DNA from: JAWLHK01 sp041690355 [NCBI: bacterium]
GTDB lineage: Bacteria > J088 > JAWLBW01
Length of the DNA: 64,000 nucleotides
Assembly (NCBI GenBank): GCA_041690355.1
Contig: JAWLHK010000002.1
Location: forward strand, 62,001-126,000
Direction: 5' to 3'
Below are positions 41,361-49,156 of the stretch, in pieces. A model generated the notes under the pieces. It was not told where the DNA came from, did no database searches, and worked only from the letters and a program-made list of their open reading frames with translations. Within the stretch, counting starts at the first letter, position 1; the number at the start of each line of letters is the position of its first letter. Both the position numbers and the translations under genes were made by a program.

Positions 41361-42980
41361 CTAGACGTACTCTTTTCTCAATGGAGTTTCCGGTTCTGAA
41401 ATCGCGTGCAGGCATTCCCGGATCATCTCTGTGGTTCGTTGTTCGGGTCCGTCATGCATGATGACGCGATCGGGCCGCGTCACTACGATCCAGCCCTCTG
41501 GTATTCCGTTTGAAAGGGCGTCGGTAACGTCTTCTGCAAAGGGAACGGAATCGACGACAGCCTGTCCGCGCTTGCCGATCATCAGAAAGCGGCCTCCGCG
41601 ATCCTCCCACTCTTTCTTGAGTTTGCGGTCGAGGCAGGCAGTTGGGTCGACCCCGAATCCGATCACCACGAGAGAATCGCCCAAGAGGTCGTCGCTCAGT
41701 CGGATGCTTCCATCGTGCCGGACAAGCGTCTGGGAAAGCTGTCCGCCACGCACCACCTTGACGGGCGACTTGCCGAGAACGAAACATCCGCGACGGAAAA
41801 GATTCCTGGGCTTGATTTCCAGCTCCTCGATGAGTCTGCGCAGAAATGGAAGCGCGCCCGCCACCCTCACCGCTCCGTGGATGGCCAGGGCCGCGGGCCT
41901 GCTGCGCGGCATGACGATACGCCCCATTACCTTGGCGAGCTCGATCATCTTGTGCGCATGCGGCCGACGTTCTTCGTCGTAACTTGCCAACAACGCCTCA
42001 CCTGCGCGGTTTTGCACGACGAAGGCAAGCTTCCATCCCAGATTGGCGATGTCGCGCAGTCCGGCGACCAAGCCTTGGCCGACAAACGGCGGCGTTATGT
42101 GAGCCGCATCTCCCGCGAGAAAGACACGGCCGAGTTGAAAACTGGCGCAAACCCGGGCGTGAAAACGGTAGACGGCATGCCGCTCGATAGTCAGCTCAGC
42201 GGCGTCGACCCAGCGTGAAAGGAGCGAAGCAAGTTTCTCCGGCCGCTCCATTTCGTCGGGCTTCTCGCCTGGTTGGAGCATGAACTCCCAGCGTTCGCGC
42301 CCCCCAGGTGCGGGCATGTGCGGCGCAGGCCGGGAGGGATCGCAGAGAAACTCCACGTGATCGATGGCTTTCGACTCCCGGCCAATCGCGTCGACGATAA
42401 GCCAGTCCTCGGAATAGGTTTGCCCGTCGAAGTCTTGACCGATCAGGCTCCTTACGGCGGACTTTGCACCGTCGGCGCCGACCAGATACAGTGCCCGAAT
42501 TTCGTGTTGGATGCCGGCCTCGTCCTTCACTACGGCGGTAACTTCGTTTACGGATTGCTTGAGATCAATCAGTTCAAAACCGGTACACGCGGTTACACTT
42601 GGGAGCCGTTCGACTTGCTTGCGTAGCGCGTTTTCGAGTTCGGGCTGGTAAAACGTCACGAGCTTCGGATGGCAATCGATGCTGCCCCCTGTGTTGGCTT
42701 GCCCGAACTGTCCCAGATAGGGGGAATGCATGCGGATGTACGGTATCGCGACGCGTGCGAAGGAATCGTCGGTGAGACCGATCATTTGCAGAGTACGTAA
42801 GGCCTCGTTGTCGAGGGCGATCGCGCGTGGTGCTGTCCAGACCTCCTTCGATCTGTCGATGACGAGAGTCCGTATACCGAAGCGCCCCAACGAGACGGCG
42901 AGGGCGGCTCCGACGGGACCATATCCCACAATCAAAACGTCGGTTTCCGGGGGGAGCGACTGGTTGTTTTCGTTCTTCAT
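41361..42980 (-). CDS. FAD-dependent aromatic-ring monooxygenase (MhpA-like)
   Basis: 539 aa from ATG 42980. It belongs to the PheA/MhpA/TfdB class of flavin hydroxylases: FAD-binding VLIVGYGPVGAALAVSLGRFG, the DG motif LVGADGAKSAVR, and FLAGDAAHITPPFVGQGLVAG. The C-terminal thioredoxin-like domain is present (SLVVIGFGVDPTACLD). It would hydroxylate a phenolic ring using NAD(P)H and O2, feeding the extradiol dioxygenase encoded divergently. Codon use and base composition look less GC-rich than neighbouring core genes. The precise aromatic substrate is not readable. Confidence 0.88.
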   Translation of the reverse strand: MKNENNQSLPPETDVLIVGYGPVGAALAVSLGRFGIRTLVIDRSKEVWTAPRAIALDNEALRTLQMIGLTDDSFARVAIPYIRMHSPYLGQFGQANTGGSIDCHPKLVTFYQPELENALRKQVERLPSVTACTGFELIDLKQSVNEVTAVVKDEAGIQHEIRALYLVGADGAKSAVRSLIGQDFDGQTYSEDWLIVDAIGRESKAIDHVEFLCDPSRPAPHMPAPGGRERWEFMLQPGEKPDEMERPEKLASLLSRWVDAAELTIERHAVYRFHARVCASFQLGRVFLAGDAAHITPPFVGQGLVAGLRDIANLGWKLAFVVQNRAGEALLASYDEERRPHAHKMIELAKVMGRIVMPRSRPAALAIHGAVRVAGALPFLRRLIEELEIKPRNLFRRGCFVLGKSPVKVVRGGQLSQTLVRHDGSIRLSDDLLGDSLVVIGFGVDPTACLDRKLKKEWEDRGGRFLMIGKRGQAVVDSVPFAEDVTDALSNGIPEGWIVVTRPDRVIMHDGPEQRTTEMIRECLHAISEPETPLRKEYV

Positions 42981-43016
42981 TGCGTGCCCATAGGTTAGCG
43001 TGTGAAGGCCATTCAT

Positions 43017-43045
43017 GTTGTACCCAAAAATGAGAAATGAGTCAA
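43017..43045 (-). promoter_or_regulatory. Divergent sigma-70 promoter for the monooxygenase
   Basis: Minus strand: TTGACT (43045-43040), 17-bp spacer, TACAAC (43022-43017), 37 bp before ATG 42980. Its -35 overlaps the palindrome at 43041-43052. Confidence 0.65.
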
Positions 43046-43052
43046 TATTGAC
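43041..43052. promoter_or_regulatory. Candidate TetR operator, GTCAATATTGAC
   Basis: A perfect 12-bp palindrome lying between the divergent monooxygenase and dioxygenase genes and overlapping the -35 elements of both predicted promoters. A repressor bound here would shut both. The TetR-family gene two genes downstream is the natural candidate. Confidence 0.6.
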
Positions 43053-43075
43053 GCCTGCGCCAAAAATGGTATGAT
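43048..43075 (+). promoter_or_regulatory. Sigma-70 promoter for the dioxygenase operon
   Basis: TTGACG (43048-43053), 16-bp spacer, TATGAT (43070-43075), about 52 bp before ATG 43127. Confidence 0.7.
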
Positions 43076-43126
43076 CCGTGTATGCGAGGCCGTGAAGTAT
43101 TCCAGTCCACTCCGAGGAGGTTGAAC

Positions 43127-44200
43127 ATGCCTGAGCTCGCCACGCCGCAACCGTCGCGCCACCCGATGCCCACCGTACGAGCGCAAAAGCTTGCCTACCT
43201 CTTGTTTGAGCGCCCCGATCTGGACAAGGCCGAACGATTCTTAAGAGACTTTGGTTTGCAAACCGCTCGCAGCAGCCCTGACGTGCTTTACATGCGCGGC
43301 ACTGGCATCGAACCCTTTTGTTATCAGGTAACCAAAGCGGGAAAAGAGCGGTTTGCCGGTCTTGGTCTGGCCGTTGCGAACCGCGATGACCTGGTCAAGC
43401 TCGCCGCTCTCCCTGGTGCATCGCGAGTCATTGCGCTCACCGCCCCCGGCGGCGGTGAATGTGTGCGGCTTACCGACCCTTCAGGCTTCACGGTGGAAGC
43501 CGTTTACGGACAGACCCCTTCCGAACCGCTTCCTCGTCGAAGCACTCTGGCGCTCAACTTCGACGAAAAGCATCCGAGGGTCAACCAAGGCCAGCGACCT
43601 CCCGTCAGTGCGCCGGAGGTGGTGCGCCTCGGCCACATGGTCATTGAGGTGGCCGATTTTCAACGCACGTGCGCCTGGTACACCCGGCACTTCGGATTGA
43701 TCCCCAGCGACGTCCTGGTGCTCTCCGATGGCTCTCCGGCGGTCGTATTCCTGCGACTTGATCTGGGCGACACACCCACCGATCACCACACGCTTGCCAT
43801 CGCGCAAGGGTTCATGCCGGCGTACAGCCATAGTGCCTACGAACTGGTCGATGCCGACGCGGTCGGCATGGGGCAAAGGATCATGCGGGAAGGAGGCTGG
43901 AGCCATGCCTGGGGAATCGGGCGGCATATTCTCGGGAGTCAGATCTTCGACTACTGGAAGGATCCCTGGGGAGCCAAGCACGAACACTATTGCGACGGCG
44001 ACGTGTTCACCGCCGACATTCCTCTGGGGGTACACGCCGTCAGCCGCGAAGGCATGTCGCAGTGGGGAGAAGAGATGCCGCCAGGCTTCACGAAGCCGAA
44101 GATCGATTTCGCGGCCGCAAAAGCCCTCGTCCACAACCTGCGGCATAGTCCCGACCTCTCCATTCGCAAACTTCTTGAACTCGCACGTCTTTACGCATAA
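43127..44200 (+). CDS. Extradiol ring-cleavage dioxygenase (type I, VOC fold)
   Basis: 357 aa from ATG 43127, with GAGGAGG upstream (an earlier ATG at 43082 lacks this). Two VOC domains. In the second, the Fe(II) ligands match His170 (RLGHMVIEV), His236 (YSHSAYELVD) and Glu286 (KHEHYCDGD), with the catalytic DHH at 219-221. Such enzymes open catechols next to a hydroxyl-bearing carbon pair. It sits between the flavin hydroxylase and an FAH-family hydrolase, the order expected for a meta-cleavage route. Confidence 0.88.
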   Translation: MPELATPQPSRHPMPTVRAQKLAYLLFERPDLDKAERFLRDFGLQTARSSPDVLYMRGTGIEPFCYQVTKAGKERFAGLGLAVANRDDLVKLAALPGASRVIALTAPGGGECVRLTDPSGFTVEAVYGQTPSEPLPRRSTLALNFDEKHPRVNQGQRPPVSAPEVVRLGHMVIEVADFQRTCAWYTRHFGLIPSDVLVLSDGSPAVVFLRLDLGDTPTDHHTLAIAQGFMPAYSHSAYELVDADAVGMGQRIMREGGWSHAWGIGRHILGSQIFDYWKDPWGAKHEHYCDGDVFTADIPLGVHAVSREGMSQWGEEMPPGFTKPKIDFAAAKALVHNLRHSPDLSIRKLLELARLYA

Positions 44201-44209
44201 GGGATACCC

Positions 44210-45169
44210 ATGGCGCTTCATCTTGTTCGTTTTCAATCCGATGACCAGATCAGCTGGGGCCTTCTCGACGGCGGAGAAGTCGTTCCCCTGAACCTTCCGT
44301 GCACGACGACCGGCGCCCTCGTGGAACGGACGTACGTAGAAATCGAGGCGTCAATCGATACGGGAGGTCGGCGCTACGACGCGAGCAGGCTCACATTCTT
44401 GTCACCCATCACCACGCCGACCAAGGTCTTGTGCCAGGGGGCGAACTACCGTCAGCACATGCTCGATTCGGGAGTCGATCCCGACACAAAGAGCTTTAAT
44501 ATGTTCTTCACGAAGTCGGCGGCCTCCATCACTGCGCCCATAGGGAACATCGTCAAACCGCGCCACGTTGCGCTGCTCGATTACGAAATCGAGCTTACAC
44601 TCGTCCTTGCGAAACAGACCCGCGGGCCCGTCCACATCGATGACGGAAACCTGCACGAGTACGTTGCCGGGGTATGCATCGGCAATGACGTTTCGGCCCG
44701 CGACGTCCAGATTCCACAGATGCAATTCCACAAGGGGAAGAGCTACCGCACGTTTTGTCCGCTCGGGCCCGTACTTTGTTTGCTGAAAGCCGACGAAATG
44801 CACTACTTGAACGATCTTCAACTCACGCTTCGCGTCAACGGCGACGTACGCCAGAACGACACGACGGCAAATCTGGTCTTCAAGCCAGCCGAGACCCTCG
44901 CCGAGTACTCGCTGATTCACGATTTCGAGCCGGGCGACGTGCTGATGACGGGAACGCCGTCAGGGTGCGCGTTGGGGCTTCCGTCGCCGGCGCTCGTCAA
45001 GTTGAGTGCGCTCCTTCCCGAAGCGAAAAAGTGGGACATGTTTCTGAAATCGCAAAGCCGGCGACGCCAATACTTGAAAGCAGGAGATCAGATCGAGAGC
45101 ACGATCATCAGCCGTGATCAAAAGATAAACCTCGGCCGACAAGTCCACACGGTCGTCGCAGAGGCCTGA
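44210..45169 (+). CDS. Fumarylacetoacetate-hydrolase-family protein
   Basis: 319 aa. The FAH/HpaG fold: VLCQGANYRQHMLDSG, the metal-binding ExE and Asp in LLDYEIELTLVL and CIGNDVSARD, then GDVLMTGTPSGCALGLP. Members hydrolyse or decarboxylate the C-C bond of ring-cleavage products, or isomerise them. It follows the dioxygenase by 9 bp and is certainly in the same operon; it would act on that enzyme's product. Confidence 0.9.
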   Translation: MALHLVRFQSDDQISWGLLDGGEVVPLNLPCTTTGALVERTYVEIEASIDTGGRRYDASRLTFLSPITTPTKVLCQGANYRQHMLDSGVDPDTKSFNMFFTKSAASITAPIGNIVKPRHVALLDYEIELTLVLAKQTRGPVHIDDGNLHEYVAGVCIGNDVSARDVQIPQMQFHKGKSYRTFCPLGPVLCLLKADEMHYLNDLQLTLRVNGDVRQNDTTANLVFKPAETLAEYSLIHDFEPGDVLMTGTPSGCALGLPSPALVKLSALLPEAKKWDMFLKSQSRRRQYLKAGDQIESTIISRDQKINLGRQVHTVVAEA

Positions 45170-45370
45170 ACAGGTGTTCCGAAGCTCTTTTCCACTCCGC
45201 TGCAATTACCGGTCAACGGGCAGTGCCTTGATTGTCCTGGAGCACGCCCTTTGCGGAAACACCGATTACCGACGCGCGACTTGCAGGTCGCTTTGTGTTT
45301 CTGCGGGCAGAGCCTGCCGGAATTCGTTGAGCAGGTTGACCGTGGGCAAAACGTGGTGGCACTCTTACTT

Positions 45371-46057
45371 ATGGCGACCAAAGTAAGCAAGCTGAAGCCG
45401 CAAGCGCCCGAAATCGCTGCGCGGACGGGCGTTCAACCGACACGGGGCTTCAAGAAGAAAGCGCGAACCCGTCAGCTCCTGATCGAGTCGGCCCTGCGCA
45501 TCTATGCACGCAAAGGAATGGTCGATCTCGCATTGAATGAGTTGGCTGAAGAGGCCGGCGTCTCGAGTGGAACCATTTACAACTACTTCCGCTCACGCGA
45601 GGATGTTCTCGAAGCCGTGGGCCTTTCGCTTGCGATCGAATTATCGCAGCAGGTTTCGAATCTTACGCTAGATGTTACCCGCGGGGCTCAACGGCTATCC
45701 ATCGGTGTGCGAACCTTCGTTAAACAAGCGGTTCGCGACCCCCAATGGGCTCGGGCGGTAATTCAGGTCATCCACTATGCGAACGGTTTCAAGACAGCGC
45801 TGACTGAAAATGTCCGCGCTGACCTGCAGCTCGGCGTTGAGCAAGGCGACTTTCAATATGCGGACGAAAACGTTGCGTTGGCGTTCGTTGTCTCTGCGAC
45901 CGCCGGGGCCATGACCACCATCGTTGACGGCTACACCGCCGATGGACATGATGGCCTCGTCGCTGAAATGGTCCTTCGGGGACTGGGCATGCCGGGCCAG
46001 AAGGCGCGATGCATTGCCCGAGCGCCGTACCCGCGCGGATTACCGGTTCAGAAGTAA
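45371..46057 (+). CDS. TetR-family transcriptional regulator
   Basis: 228 aa from ATG 45371. The DNA-binding helix-turn-helix (about 32-80) reads ARTRQLLIESALRIYARKG and LAEEAGVSSGTIYNYFRSRE. The C-terminal ligand-binding domain is helical (RLSIGVRTFVKQAVRDPQWAR). Located 200 bp after the hydrolase, it most likely controls the catabolic genes through the palindrome at 43041-43052, sensing the aromatic substrate. The N-terminal 25 residues are basic and not part of the fold. Confidence 0.9.
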   Translation: MATKVSKLKPQAPEIAARTGVQPTRGFKKKARTRQLLIESALRIYARKGMVDLALNELAEEAGVSSGTIYNYFRSREDVLEAVGLSLAIELSQQVSNLTLDVTRGAQRLSIGVRTFVKQAVRDPQWARAVIQVIHYANGFKTALTENVRADLQLGVEQGDFQYADENVALAFVVSATAGAMTTIVDGYTADGHDGLVAEMVLRGLGMPGQKARCIARAPYPRGLPVQK

Positions 46058-46175
46058 GCCTTCCGCAGGAGATCGGACGCCATATCAGCCTCCACGCGTC
46101 TCTTCAAGGCCCGGTAACCGATGATAGCGGCGCGTTGGCGTGCTCAAGACGTAAGGCTATTGTCACAAGGTCCTT

Positions 46176-46215
46176 GCCGGCAAATCGTCAATCGTCAATT
46201 GTAGATTGTAAATTC
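46176..46215. repeat. Heptamer repeat chain overlapping a gene end
   Basis: GCCGG then the 7-mers CAAATCG, TCAATCG, TCAATTG, TAGATTG, TAAATTC. Read on the minus strand it shares 23 identical bases with the ATTGACG chain at 5.2 kb. It forms the last codons and stop of the Rieske gene. Confidence 0.82.
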
Positions 46216-46547
46216 GGAAGCCCCACGAGCACCCTCGTCCCCTCGACGCGCACAGGGTACGTCTGCGCCTCGTACCACTCGTTGCTGAGGGCGACGCCGG
46301 TGCGCAACGAAAACGTCCAGTAGTGCAGGGGACAGACGACCACGGGCTGGCCGTCGAGGTCGTAGGCGCCGCCGTCGGAGAGCAGGGCGCCCTGGTGCGG
46401 ACACTGGTCCCGCACCGCGTACACTTCGCCGCGCACGAGGAACAAGGCGATCCGCTCGTCGCCGACTTTGCGGCTCAGGCCGCGGTCCGGCGGCAGGTCC
46501 ACCAGGTCGGCGACGGCGGTCCAGGTCAGAGCGTCTGTTGCTTCCAC
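46188..46547 (-). CDS. Rieske [2Fe-2S] ferredoxin (NirD-like)
   Basis: 119 aa. The Rieske cluster ligands are Cys49 and His51 in RDQCPHQGALLSDG and Cys72 and His75 in VVCPLHYWTF. It is a soluble Rieske ferredoxin like those serving oxygenases or nitrite reductase. Its start overlaps the preceding O-methyltransferase by 22 bp. The last ~8 residues (NLQSTIDD) and the stop are encoded by the heptamer repeat, so the original C-terminus has probably been replaced. Confidence 0.9.
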   Translation of the reverse strand: MEATDALTWTAVADLVDLPPDRGLSRKVGDERIALFLVRGEVYAVRDQCPHQGALLSDGGAYDLDGQPVVVCPLHYWTFSLRTGVALSNEWYEAQTYPVRVEGTRVLVGLPNLQSTIDD

Positions 46548-47161
46548 GTCACGCTCACGCCGTCGCGCAGGGGCAGGATGCTCGTGTGCCCGTCGGGGAG
46601 CTTCAGCAGCGCATCGGTGAACCGGCGGATCCCCTCGGTGGCCGGGCTCTTGTCGCCGGTGATCATCTTGCCGCTCCAGAGCACGTTGTCGGCGATCAGC
46701 AGACCGCCCGGCTTGAGGCGCGGCCAGGCGAGCGCCAGCGCGTCGGCGTAGCGCTCCTTGTCGTGATCGAAGAAGACGAGATCCCAGTCCCCCTCCTGCT
46801 GGCGGAAGACGTCCAGCGCATCGCCGACTTCGAAGATCACGCGGTCGTGAAGCTTGCCGCGCTTGAGGTATTCCCGCGCGTCGCGGCTGCGTTCTTCCGA
46901 CTTGTCGACGTGCACGACGTGTCCGGCCGGGCCCGCGGCGCGAGCGAACCAGTAGGTGGAATAGCCGAAGCCCGAGCCGAATTCAAAGATGCGCCGCGCC
47001 CGCGCCAGCCGGGTGAAGAGATCGAGTGCGCGGCCGACCTGCCGGCCCACGGCGGGGAACTTTTCCCGCTCGGCGCGCTCCTCCATTTCCCGCAGAATCG
47101 GATCGGTTTCGGGGAAGAGATCGTCGAGGTATTCTTCGATGACGGGGTTCAGAATCTCCAT
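46526..47161 (-). CDS. Class I SAM-dependent O-methyltransferase
   Basis: 211 aa. A catechol-O-methyltransferase-like (methyltransf_3) fold: IFEFGSGFGYSTYWFARAA is the SAM-binding motif, then HVVHVDKSEER, DLVFFDHDKERYADAL and GGLLIADNVLWSG. The catalytic metal-binding Asp and Asp-Asn residues are there. It may methylate phenolic or catecholic substrates. It lies just beyond the catabolic cluster but runs the other way, in an operon with the Rieske gene. A TATAAT occurs at 47184-47189 upstream, without a convincing -35. Confidence 0.9.
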   Translation of the reverse strand: MEILNPVIEEYLDDLFPETDPILREMEERAEREKFPAVGRQVGRALDLFTRLARARRIFEFGSGFGYSTYWFARAAGPAGHVVHVDKSEERSRDAREYLKRGKLHDRVIFEVGDALDVFRQQEGDWDLVFFDHDKERYADALALAWPRLKPGGLLIADNVLWSGKMITGDKSPATEGIRRFTDALLKLPDGHTSILPLRDGVSVTWKQQTL

Positions 47162-47210
47162 GGGACTATTGTAGCAACCTCGTTATAATGATGCCTTGCT
47201 GAGAGAGTCC

Positions 47211-47245
47211 TCAGTCGGCAGTCCTCAGTCGTAAGTCGTCAGTCC
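47211..47245. repeat. Heptamer repeat chain (TCAGTCG type)
   Basis: Five 7-nt units: TCAGTCG, GCAGTCC, TCAGTCG, TAAGTCG, TCAGTCC, in the divergent gap between the O-methyltransferase and the M20 peptidase. Confidence 0.8.
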
Positions 47246-47299
47246 CGAGACAGGGACGCCGATTTCCGCACCCGGTCCCCGGGCCCACATCTTCTTTGG

Positions 47300-47317
47300 G
47301 TCCCCCTCATGGGGGAC
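47300..47317 (+). promoter_or_regulatory. Strong hairpin just before the M20 peptidase start
   Basis: GTCCCCC (47300-47306), TCAT loop, GGGGGAC (47311-47317), immediately followed by AGGGGGTGAAG and ATG 47337. It could affect translation initiation; there is no T-run, so it is not a terminator. Confidence 0.5.
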
Positions 47318-47336
47318 GACAGGGGGTGAAGAACCC

Positions 47337-48704
47337 ATGAGCACCACGTTGAACTGGAACACCATCGGACGCACCGCCGTCGAGCGCTTCAAGGACCTCC
47401 TGCGCATCGACACGACGAACCCGCCGGGCAACGAGATAGCGGCCTGCCGCTACCTCGAAAAGATCCTCGCCGAAAACGGCATCGCCTCTGAGATCATCGA
47501 GCCGAAGCCCAACCGGGGAAATCTGATTGCCCGCCTGAAGGGGGACGGCTCCGAGGGTCCGCTGCTCCTCAACGCGCATCTGGATGTCGTGCTTGCCGAG
47601 CGTGACAAGTGGCAGGAAGATCCGTTCGGCGGCGTCGAAAAGGACGGCTATATCTGGGGGCGCGGCACGATCGACATGAAGCACATGGCGATCTACAACC
47701 TGACCACTGCGCTCCTCCTCAAGCAGCTCGGCGTGCCGCTCAAGCGGGACATCATCCTCGTCTACGTGGCCGACGAAGAGGCCGGCTGCGCCGAGGGGAT
47801 GCAGTACCTGTGCGAGCAGCATCCCGACAAGGTGCGGGCGGAGTATGCGCTGAACGAGGTCGGCGCCTTCACGATTCACGCCGGTCAGCGGCGCCTCTAT
47901 CCGATTCAGGTCGCCGAGAAGGGGTTCGTCTGGCTCAAGATGACCGCCAAAGGGGAACCCGGGCACGGCTCCATGCCGCACAGGCAGAGCGCCGTGGGGC
48001 GTCTCGCGCGCGCCGTGGCCAAACTGGATGAACGCCTGCTCCCTCTGCACGTCTCCGACGTCGTCGCCACGTTCATCAAGGAGCTCGCCGAGGGTATCGG
48101 CATGCCCTCGTCGCTCATCCTCAAGCGGGTGCTGAACCCGCTCGTCTCCGATCTTCTCCTCCAGAAGGTCGTTCCCGACGATCAGGCCCGCGTCCTGCGC
48201 GCCTCGCTGCACAACACGGCCAATCCCACGGGGCTCATCGCCGGCGACAAGGTCAACGTCATTCCCTCCGAAGCGAGCGCGATTCTGGATTGCCGCACCC
48301 TGCCGGGGACGACCCCCGACATGCTGCTCGCGGAACTTCGGGAGCTGGTCGGCGATGCGTTCACGTTCGAGATCATCCGCTCGGGTCCCCCCTCGACGGC
48401 CCCGATCGGCACGCCGCTCTACAACAAGCTTGCCGAGGTGCTCGAACGGCGCGACCCCGGGTCGAAGGCCATCCCCTACCTGACCGTCGGCTTTACCGAT
48501 TCCAAGTGGCTCGAGCCGCTCGGGGTCAAGGCCTACGGGTTCTCGCCGGTCAAGTTGCCGGCCGATCTCCCCTTCGCCGCCATGTTCCACGGCCACAACG
48601 AGCGCATTCCCACCGACGGATTCCTCTGGGGCGCGCGCACCCATTTCGAGGCGGTCTACGAATTCGTGACCGGCAAACCGGCCCCCGATCTGGCCGCCGG
48701 CTGA
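47337..48704 (+). CDS. M20-family metallopeptidase (ArgE/DapE-like)
   Basis: 455 aa, GGGGTGAAG ribosome-binding site. The di-zinc site residues are in LLNAHLDVV, GRGTIDMKH, VADEEAG and the C-terminal FHGHNERI. A dimerisation (lid) domain occupies about 200-330. M20 enzymes remove N-acyl or terminal residues from peptides and amino-acid conjugates; the close NPPGNE opening fits the ArgE/DapE/aminoacylase group. Substrate unknown. It is monocistronic here. Confidence 0.93.
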   Translation: MSTTLNWNTIGRTAVERFKDLLRIDTTNPPGNEIAACRYLEKILAENGIASEIIEPKPNRGNLIARLKGDGSEGPLLLNAHLDVVLAERDKWQEDPFGGVEKDGYIWGRGTIDMKHMAIYNLTTALLLKQLGVPLKRDIILVYVADEEAGCAEGMQYLCEQHPDKVRAEYALNEVGAFTIHAGQRRLYPIQVAEKGFVWLKMTAKGEPGHGSMPHRQSAVGRLARAVAKLDERLLPLHVSDVVATFIKELAEGIGMPSSLILKRVLNPLVSDLLLQKVVPDDQARVLRASLHNTANPTGLIAGDKVNVIPSEASAILDCRTLPGTTPDMLLAELRELVGDAFTFEIIRSGPPSTAPIGTPLYNKLAEVLERRDPGSKAIPYLTVGFTDSKWLEPLGVKAYGFSPVKLPADLPFAAMFHGHNERIPTDGFLWGARTHFEAVYEFVTGKPAPDLAAG

Positions 48705-48721
48705 CGGTACGGCCGCGGCAG

Positions 48722-48735
48722 TGACAATGCTGTCA
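48722..48735. promoter_or_regulatory. Candidate enhancer-binding-protein site, TGACA-N4-TGTCA
   Basis: A perfect inverted repeat, TGACA-ATGC-TGTCA, about 95 bp upstream of the -24 element of the sigma-54 promoter at 48824. A second ATTGTCA (48773-48779) sits between them. The 452-bp gap between the M20 gene and the first large lipoprotein (48705-49156) contains this, the sigma-54 promoter, a palindrome (TAACGCA/TGCGTTA, near 48881) and a later sigma-70 promoter. Confidence 0.5.
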
Positions 48736-48823
48736 GGGCCGGCCCCCTGCCCGAGGGGCGCAAACGACCGGATTGTCAGTCTGAACCGGCGTTTGAGCAG
48801 CCCCGCCCCCTGTAGCGACGGAC

Positions 48824-48839
48824 TTGGCACGCATCTTGC
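48824..48839 (+). promoter_or_regulatory. Sigma-54 promoter (-24/-12)
   Basis: TTGGCACG-N4-TTGC with GG at 48826-48827 and GC at 48838-48839, exactly 10 bp apart; this equals the sigma-54 consensus TGGCACG-N4-TTGC. Transcription would start near 48851, about 300 bp before the next gene's ATG. Confidence 0.72.
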
Positions 48840-48984
48840 CAAAGAAGGGCGTGCGCCGGGAGTTCCGGCCGGGGAGGGGAGTAACGCAGTGCGTTATACG
48901 GTGCGTCAACGCGCCGGAGCCCGAGACAGGCTGCAGATCGGCTCTGCAAGCGGACGCGAGCGTTTTTAACCTTTTGGTTGACGC

Positions 48985-49014
48985 TTGACAGAGCGGACGA
49001 ATTTTCTGTAGAGT
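48985..49014 (+). promoter_or_regulatory. Candidate sigma-70 promoter for the first large lipoprotein
   Basis: TTGACA (48985-48990), 18-bp spacer, TAGAGT (49009-49014). It would give a leader of about 130 nt containing a hairpin at 49100-49121. Confidence 0.5.
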
Positions 49015-49099
49015 GTTCTACGTTCTTCGTTCTCAGGATTGTCGCCTCGTAGGGCTTCGACGGCTTGGAACGCGGTTTTAGAATCCGGCAGTTTTGGAT

Positions 49100-49121
49100 G
49101 CCGCTTTGTAAAAGAAGCGGC
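49100..49121 (+). promoter_or_regulatory. Leader hairpin upstream of the first large lipoprotein
   Basis: GCCGCTT (49100-49106), 8-nt loop, AAGCGGC (49115-49121), 35 bp before ATG 49157. No T-run follows, so a terminator is unlikely; mRNA stability or translation control is possible. Confidence 0.45.
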
Positions 49122-49156
49122 GCAATCAGTCACCAGTTAAGGGAGAAACCCCGATT

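Noticed and set aside
41106-41399. 97-codon plus-strand ORF
   Set aside because: No homology-like features, uncertain start, and it overlaps the end of the monooxygenase gene on the other strand.
45251-45370. Upstream extension of the TetR gene by 40 codons
   Set aside because: The extra residues are not conserved-looking; the in-frame ATG at 45371 fits the usual length of TetR proteins.
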